A stretch of DNA of 64,000 bases from assembly GCA_021781535.1 (NCBI GenBank), contig JAJXWO010000010.1:30761-94760 (forward strand). Reading direction: 5' to 3'. A model generated the notes under the pieces. That model had not been told where the DNA came from, made no database searches, and saw nothing but the letters and a program-made list of their open reading frames with translations. The position numbers and the translations under genes were made by a program. The DNA comes from Deltaproteobacteria bacterium (lineage in GTDB: Bacteria > Desulfobacterota > Desulfuromonadia > Geobacterales > Pseudopelobacteraceae). Of this stretch, positions 59,635 to 64,000 are shown in pieces. Numbering within the stretch: position 1 is the first letter of the stretch; each line of letters starts with the position of its first letter.

Positions 59635-60150
59635 CTAAAAGTTTAGAAGAGAAAAAACCTTACCTTCTGGCAGCCGGCTGCGCCCTCCCAGAAAATCGAG
59701 TTCGGCCATGAAGCAGCATTCCACAATTTCGCCACCCATACTCTGAACCATATCAACAACTGCAGCCATAGTTCCGCCAGTGGCAAGCAGGTCGTCAGCT
59801 ATCAAGATACGCTCGCCCGGTTTGATTGCATCCTGATGTATTTCCAGGGTGTCTGATCCGTACTCAAGATCATAGGTTTTGCTGAAGGTTTCAGATGGAA
59901 GTTTGCCCGGTTTGCGAACCAATACAATGCCTGCGCACAGTTTGTAAGCCAGTGCCGAACCGATGATAAACCCTCGTGCTTCAACGCCGACAACTTTATC
60001 GATACGCTTGCCGATATAGCGATGAGAAATAAGGTCAATCATTTTCTGGTATGATTGAGCATCTTGCAACAATGTAGTGATGTCTTTGAAGACAATCCCT
60101 TTTTTGGGAAAGTCAGGTATATCGCGGATGATGTCTTTTAAGTCGTTCAT
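59635..60150 (-). CDS. apt: Adenine phosphoribosyltransferase
   Basis: A 171-residue type I phosphoribosyltransferase. The PRPP motif is [14 protein letters not shown], and [15 protein letters not shown] and VGVEARGFI are typical of Apt. It salvages adenine to AMP. ATG 60150 lies after AAGGAGAACAGTTG. Confidence 0.96.
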   Translation of the reverse strand: MNDLKDIIRDIPDFPKKGIVFKDITTLLQDAQSYQKMIDLISHRYIGKRIDKVVGVEARGFIIGSALAYKLCAGIVLVRKPGKLPSETFSKTYDLEYGSDTLEIHQDAIKPGERILIADDLLATGGTMAAVVDMVQSMGGEIVECCFMAELDFLGGRSRLPEGKVFSLLNF

Positions 60151-60191
60151 CAACTGTTCTCCTTATGTGCATACTGAATATCATGCGCGGA

Positions 60192-61199
60192 TTATGTCTG
60201 GCTTTGCGTGTAAAATCCCCGCAATTTTTCAAGTGTTTTTGCTTCAATCTGTCTGATACGCTCCCGGGTGACGCCAAATTGCTGGCCGATTGTGTCCAAT
60301 GTCTGTGGTTCATTGTCATCAAGACCGAAGCGCATGGTCAGGATTTTCTGCTCGTTTTCAGTGAGTTTATTAAAGTGTTGGGTAATCAACTCAAATATAT
60401 TGATATGCTCAAGCAGATCAGTCGGTGAAGTCATGGAACTGTCTTCAATGGTATCAATCAGCGCAAAATCGTTTCCGTCACCGATCGGTGCTTCTATCGA
60501 ACAGGTGTGGCGTAGGAGTGTCGTCAACCGGTGTACGTGCTGGGTTTTCACCTTCATGATATCGGCTATTTCCTGGACGGTCGGGTCCCTGTTCAGTTCC
60601 TGGGAAAGTTTGCGCGTCGCCCTGATCATGCGCCCGATGTCATCAGACACGTGCACAGGCAGACGAATTGTGCGAGACTGGTTGATAAGTGCTCGTTCAA
60701 CCGATTGACGAATCCACCAGGTCGCATAGGTTGAAAAACGGCATTCTTTAGCCAGGTTAAATCGTTCGACAGATTTGATTAACCCCAGATTACCCTCTTC
60801 AATCAGGTCCAAAAATGGCAAGCCGCGGTTTATATAGCGCTTGGCAATTTTCACAACCAGCCTCAGGTTGGACTCTATCATCTTGTTGCGGGCGGCTTCA
60901 TCGCCTTTTTCTATTTTTCGGGCAAGTTCCTTTTCTGCGTCGGCAGTCAATAGCGGGGTGCGTTGAATGTCACGCAGATAAATCTTGATGGCGTCATCAA
61001 AGTGCTCGAGTTCAGTCGGTGCGATCTCTTCTTCGATTTCATCATCAATATCTTCATCATCAGAGAGCAGAAGCGGTTCTTCAATGTCATTGAGTACCAA
61101 AGCTGAGAGGCCGATCAAAGGAGTTTTATCGCTTGAACCGTGCGGTAAAAGGTCTTCATTGTCAGTAAGAAGGCTTTCTTCAAGTTCCTTTTTGTTCAT
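60192..61199 (-). CDS. rpoS: RNA polymerase sigma factor RpoS
   Basis: A 335-residue sigma-70 family protein. After an acidic region 1.1-like N-terminus it has region 1.2 ([19 protein letters not shown]), region 2 ([38 protein letters not shown] split), region 3 and region 4 with the [11 protein letters not shown] helix. It is the stationary-phase sigma factor. Its start overlaps the pcm stop by 4 bp (ATGA), and the surE-pcm-rpoS order is a classic arrangement. Confidence 0.94.
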   Translation of the reverse strand: MNKKELEESLLTDNEDLLPHGSSDKTPLIGLSALVLNDIEEPLLLSDDEDIDDEIEEEIAPTELEHFDDAIKIYLRDIQRTPLLTADAEKELARKIEKGDEAARNKMIESNLRLVVKIAKRYINRGLPFLDLIEEGNLGLIKSVERFNLAKECRFSTYATWWIRQSVERALINQSRTIRLPVHVSDDIGRMIRATRKLSQELNRDPTVQEIADIMKVKTQHVHRLTTLLRHTCSIEAPIGDGNDFALIDTIEDSSMTSPTDLLEHINIFELITQHFNKLTENEQKILTMRFGLDDNEPQTLDTIGQQFGVTRERIRQIEAKTLEKLRGFYTQSQT

Positions 61200-61879
61200 G
61201 CCTGCCACCCCTGTTTGCCGATCAGTGGCACAAAACGGCACGTAACCGAAGATTCGCGGTGCAGTTCACCGTCTTGGCTTTTGATGATTGTAATGAGCTG
61301 CTGGTCCGGACCAGCTCCTGCCGGGATCACCAGGCGGCCGCCCGGGGCGAGCTGATCAGTCAGAATCTCGGGGACTTCAGGTGCCCCGGCGGTAACAATA
61401 ATTGCATCAAAAGGGGCTTCTTCCTCCCACCCGATTGTGCTCCCTTCACCGTCGTTGATGCGGAGCTGGACATTGAAAAGCTTAAGGTGGTCCAGGCATT
61501 TACGGGCATTCAAGGCCAATGGGCGAATGCGTTCTGCAGAGTATACCCTGTCAGCAAGCGTGGCAAGAATCGCGGTTTGATAGCCGGATCCGGTGCCGAT
61601 TTCCAATACTCTTTCCGTGCCGGTCAACGCCAGTTTCTCGGTCATTAAAGCAACTATGTAGGGCTGTGAGATGGTTTGCTTTTCACCGATTGGGAGAGCC
61701 TTGTCATTATAAGCCTGAGCGGCGAAGGCTTCTTGTACGAAAATATGACGGGGGATCTTAAGCATTGCATCAATGACACGCCGGTCACTTATGCCGCGTG
61801 ATATGATCTGTTCCTGCACCATTTTTTTTCTAATGATCTCAAAGTTCAAAGAAAACCCCGCATTTGCCATATGGTCCAT
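61196..61879 (-). CDS. pcm: Protein-L-isoaspartate O-methyltransferase
   Basis: A 227-residue SAM methyltransferase that repairs isoaspartyl residues. It has [21 protein letters not shown], the SAM-binding [15 protein letters not shown] and [15 protein letters not shown] 61879 follows AGGGAAAC; a nearer ATG at 61870 is possible. Coupled to rpoS by a 4-bp overlap. Confidence 0.95.
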   Translation of the reverse strand: MDHMANAGFSLNFEIIRKKMVQEQIISRGISDRRVIDAMLKIPRHIFVQEAFAAQAYNDKALPIGEKQTISQPYIVALMTEKLALTGTERVLEIGTGSGYQTAILATLADRVYSAERIRPLALNARKCLDHLKLFNVQLRINDGEGSTIGWEEEAPFDAIIVTAGAPEVPEILTDQLAPGGRLVIPAGAGPDQQLITIIKSQDGELHRESSVTCRFVPLIGKQGWQA

Positions 61880-62008
61880 TGTTTCCCTGCCACGTAACGC
61901 AGGAATTACTCCCAAGTAAACTATTTATAACAGCATGGTTAATGCGTTAACCTCCAACTGATAAAACGGGCGTGACTATAGCAGGAGACAGGATGAATGT
62001 CCATAATG

Positions 62009-62752
62009 TCAAAAGACCCATTCAGCCAGAGCCAGCAATGATTTGTGATTCGTCAGGTCAAGGTGAAGCGGTGTTATGGAAACATGTCGGCGATTGACAG
62101 CATAAAAGTCTGTGCCAGGATCATCGTTAAGGCGCGGTTCTTCGCTGCCGACCCAGAAATATTTTCGTCCGCGCGGATCGGTTTTGTCGACGATTTTTCC
62201 AATGAAGGAGCGTTTCCCTTGGCGGGTTATCAGGGGAGGTTGCATTTTATCACAGGAACAGTTGGGAATATTGACATTGAGAAAGGTATCAGCCGGGAGG
62301 CCATGATTAATTACCTGGCGAGCAATACGTACGGCAATTTCTGCTGCATCGGCAAAATGGTCACTTTGTTCGAAGGTTGCCAGTGAAAAGGCAATCGCCG
62401 GGATGCCCATCAGGTTCGCTTCCATGGCTGCCGCAACGGTACCGGAATAGGTGACATCATCTCCCAGGTTGGCGCCATGGTTGATTCCGGATACTACCAA
62501 GTCAGGAGTGATCGGCAGCATATTGTGAATGCCCATGTTGACACAATCAGTCGGGGTGCCGTCCACGGCATACCACCCCTTGTGCAGTTCAAATATTCGT
62601 AGCGGCGAGTGCAGGGTGAGGGAGTGACCGACCGCACTTCGTTCGCGATCGGGAGCGACAACCGTTACCGTACCCAGCTCTGCCATTGCCTCTGCCAGAG
62701 CGCGAATGCCGGCTGCGTGAATGCCATCATCATTGGTAATCATGATGTTCAT
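62009..62752 (-). CDS. surE: 5'/3'-nucleotidase SurE
   Basis: A 247-residue survival protein E. The metal-binding TNDDGIHAAGI, VVAPDRERSAVGHSLT, VDGTPTDCVNMG and VSGINHGANLGDDVTYSGTV segments are all present. It dephosphorylates nucleoside monophosphates and polyphosphate in stationary phase. It is 130 bp upstream of pcm, on the same strand. Confidence 0.96.
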   Translation of the reverse strand: MNIMITNDDGIHAAGIRALAEAMAELGTVTVVAPDRERSAVGHSLTLHSPLRIFELHKGWYAVDGTPTDCVNMGIHNMLPITPDLVVSGINHGANLGDDVTYSGTVAAAMEANLMGIPAIAFSLATFEQSDHFADAAEIAVRIARQVINHGLPADTFLNVNIPNCSCDKMQPPLITRQGKRSFIGKIVDKTDPRGRKYFWVGSEEPRLNDDPGTDFYAVNRRHVSITPLHLDLTNHKSLLALAEWVF

Positions 62753-62939
62753 GAGGCAGATCCCTTTAATCTATGATGAAAACAATTCTTTTATCGCAGA
62801 ATTATCGTGGTAAATCAAGCGGCTCACCTGTTCTGATTTTGTGTTTACAAAATAGTCGTAAGTCGCTACATTCAAAAACTTAAAGAAAAGTGATCGATAT
62901 CATCAAATAGAATCAAATTTAATCTCGGGAGGTGCAGGT

Positions 62940-63926
62940 ATGAAGGCTGTTTTAATGGATGCTTTTGGTGGTGTGGACGTTCTCAAAGTCGGTGAGGCTG
63001 AAAAACCGAGCCCCGCTGAGGGGCAGGTGCTTGTAAAGGTTTTTGCAACATCAATCAATCGCCCCGATTTGGTACAGCGTGAAGGCAAGTACCCGCCGCC
63101 AGCCGGGGATTCGACTATTCTCGGCCTGGAAGTAGCCGGCGTGATTGAAGCTCTGGGAGCCGGTGTTACCGGCTGGCAGGTAGGCGATCGGGTCATGACG
63201 CTCGTTGGTGGTGGCGGGTATGCCGAGTTTGCAGTCGCATACGCAAGTCATTTGATGCGTATACCGGAAAGCATGAGCTTCGAGGAAGCTGCATGTGTCT
63301 GCGAGTCATATATTACCGCTTTTCTGAATGTTTTCATGATCGGTGAATTCAAAGATTCCCAAACGGCTATTCTGCATGGCGGCGGAGGTGGAGTCAATAC
63401 AGCGGCAATTCAGCTTTGTAAAGCGCTGGCTCCCTCCTGCAAACTGATTGTGACTGCTTCTCCTGCAAAAATGGAGCGAGTCAAGGAGATCGGGGCCGAT
63501 TTTGTGATAAACTTCCAAGATACTCCCGATTTCACTGAGGTGGTAAAAGAATACACAAGTAAAAAAGGTGTCGACATGATTTTGGATCATGTCGGAGCAA
63601 AATATCTGGCTCCCAATATGAATTCGCTTGGATATAAAGGGAAGCTGGTAATCATTGGTGTCATTAGTGGCATCAAGGCCGAACTTAATCTCGCTCTGAT
63701 GATGGTAAAACGCCAGCAGATTATCGGTAGTGTCCTGCGCTCACGTCCAGTTGTTGAAAAAGGGGAAATAGTTGCAGAATTCACCCGTCGCGCCTTGCCG
63801 AAGTTTGCCGACCGCAGTATCGTTCCGATTATTGAAAAAATATTTACTATTGATCAGGTAGCCGATGCGCATCGCATGATGGAGGAAGACAAACACTTTG
63901 GGAAAATTGTGTTGAGAATTCAGTAG
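62940..63926 (+). CDS. NAD(P)H quinone oxidoreductase-like MDR protein
   Basis: A 328-residue zinc-free medium-chain dehydrogenase of the quinone oxidoreductase/PIG3 type: NRPDLVQREGKYPPP, GLEVAGVIEALGAGV, the nucleotide motif HGGGGGVNTAAIQL and GVDMILDHVGAKYL. The nucleotide-binding GGASGVG is replaced by GGGGGVN. It probably reduces quinones or enones with NADPH. ATG after GGGAGGTGCAGGT. The 62753-62939 gap ahead of it shows no gene. Confidence 0.9.
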   Translation: MKAVLMDAFGGVDVLKVGEAEKPSPAEGQVLVKVFATSINRPDLVQREGKYPPPAGDSTILGLEVAGVIEALGAGVTGWQVGDRVMTLVGGGGYAEFAVAYASHLMRIPESMSFEEAACVCESYITAFLNVFMIGEFKDSQTAILHGGGGGVNTAAIQLCKALAPSCKLIVTASPAKMERVKEIGADFVINFQDTPDFTEVVKEYTSKKGVDMILDHVGAKYLAPNMNSLGYKGKLVIIGVISGIKAELNLALMMVKRQQIIGSVLRSRPVVEKGEIVAEFTRRALPKFADRSIVPIIEKIFTIDQVADAHRMMEEDKHFGKIVLRIQ

Positions 63927-64000
63927 GTATCAGGCGATTCGGTTTGTTTGTGTTTTATTTGAACGACAGTCTTTAATGGCAGTATTCGTACATATGTGCA

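Overview
The window looks like chromosome from an anaerobic, metal-reducing deltaproteobacterium of the Geobacter/Desulfuromonadales type. The evidence is a MglB/MglA pair of Geobacter type, an IclR regulator, an Usp protein, a surE-pcm-rpoS cluster, menaquinone methylation (ubiE/menG), B12-type radical SAM enzymes, and above all the mercury-methylation pair hgcA-hgcB. This assignment rests on gene content; no search was run.

Layout. (1) 1-26 kb is ordinary core chromosome: mglBA, tRNA-Ser(GCT), rnhA-plsC, polA, an IclR regulator, envelope and deacetylase genes, a LysM-NlpC/P60 hydrolase, a fused c-di-AMP cyclase-YbbR protein, ubiE, fabI-hflX, a Nudix hydrolase, tpx, an HAD phosphatase with an HNH nuclease, ending in tRNA-Arg(ACG). 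(2) 26-38.6 kb is accessory: hipBA behind four operator boxes exactly 50 bp apart, an HD-domain protein, hgcAB, a MocR-type regulator with a flavin split-barrel protein, a cupin and secreted protein, and three VOC-fold genes separated by attC-like dyads (an integron cassette cluster without integrase). (3) 38.9-42.3 kb is a decayed island: integrase fragment, truncated SIR2/SH3 chimera, an IHF-like protein and a fragment of a large protein. (4) 42.3-59.5 kb is a 17-kb integrative element bounded by a 54-bp direct repeat (one mismatch) from the 3' half of tRNA-Arg(CCT). It carries a P4-type integrase, higBA, AlpA-like and replication-like proteins, a DUF5681 protein, a short tail module (hub, spike, chaperone-like protein, 1020-aa tape measure with a transglycosylase end) but no visible capsid, portal or large terminase, plus a collagen-like lipoprotein. 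(5) 59.5-64 kb is core again: tRNA-Arg(CCT), apt, rpoS, pcm, surE and a quinone oxidoreductase-like gene.

Two signals stand out. First, the hgcA reading frame continues upstream of its obvious ATG for 53 codons with one in-frame UGA. That UGA sits in a Cys-rich segment (Cys-UGA-Gly-Pro-Pro) and is followed 18 nt later by a perfect 6-bp stem capped by GGU, the geometry of a bacterial SECIS; this may be a selenocysteine-containing HgcA. Second, the left side of tRNA-Arg(CCT) is a ladder of att scars, each made of a tRNA-type terminator hairpin followed by a progressively shorter copy of the tRNA 3' end, ending with the 17-kb tail-module element, which could be a phage satellite that carries tail-tip parts rather than capsid.
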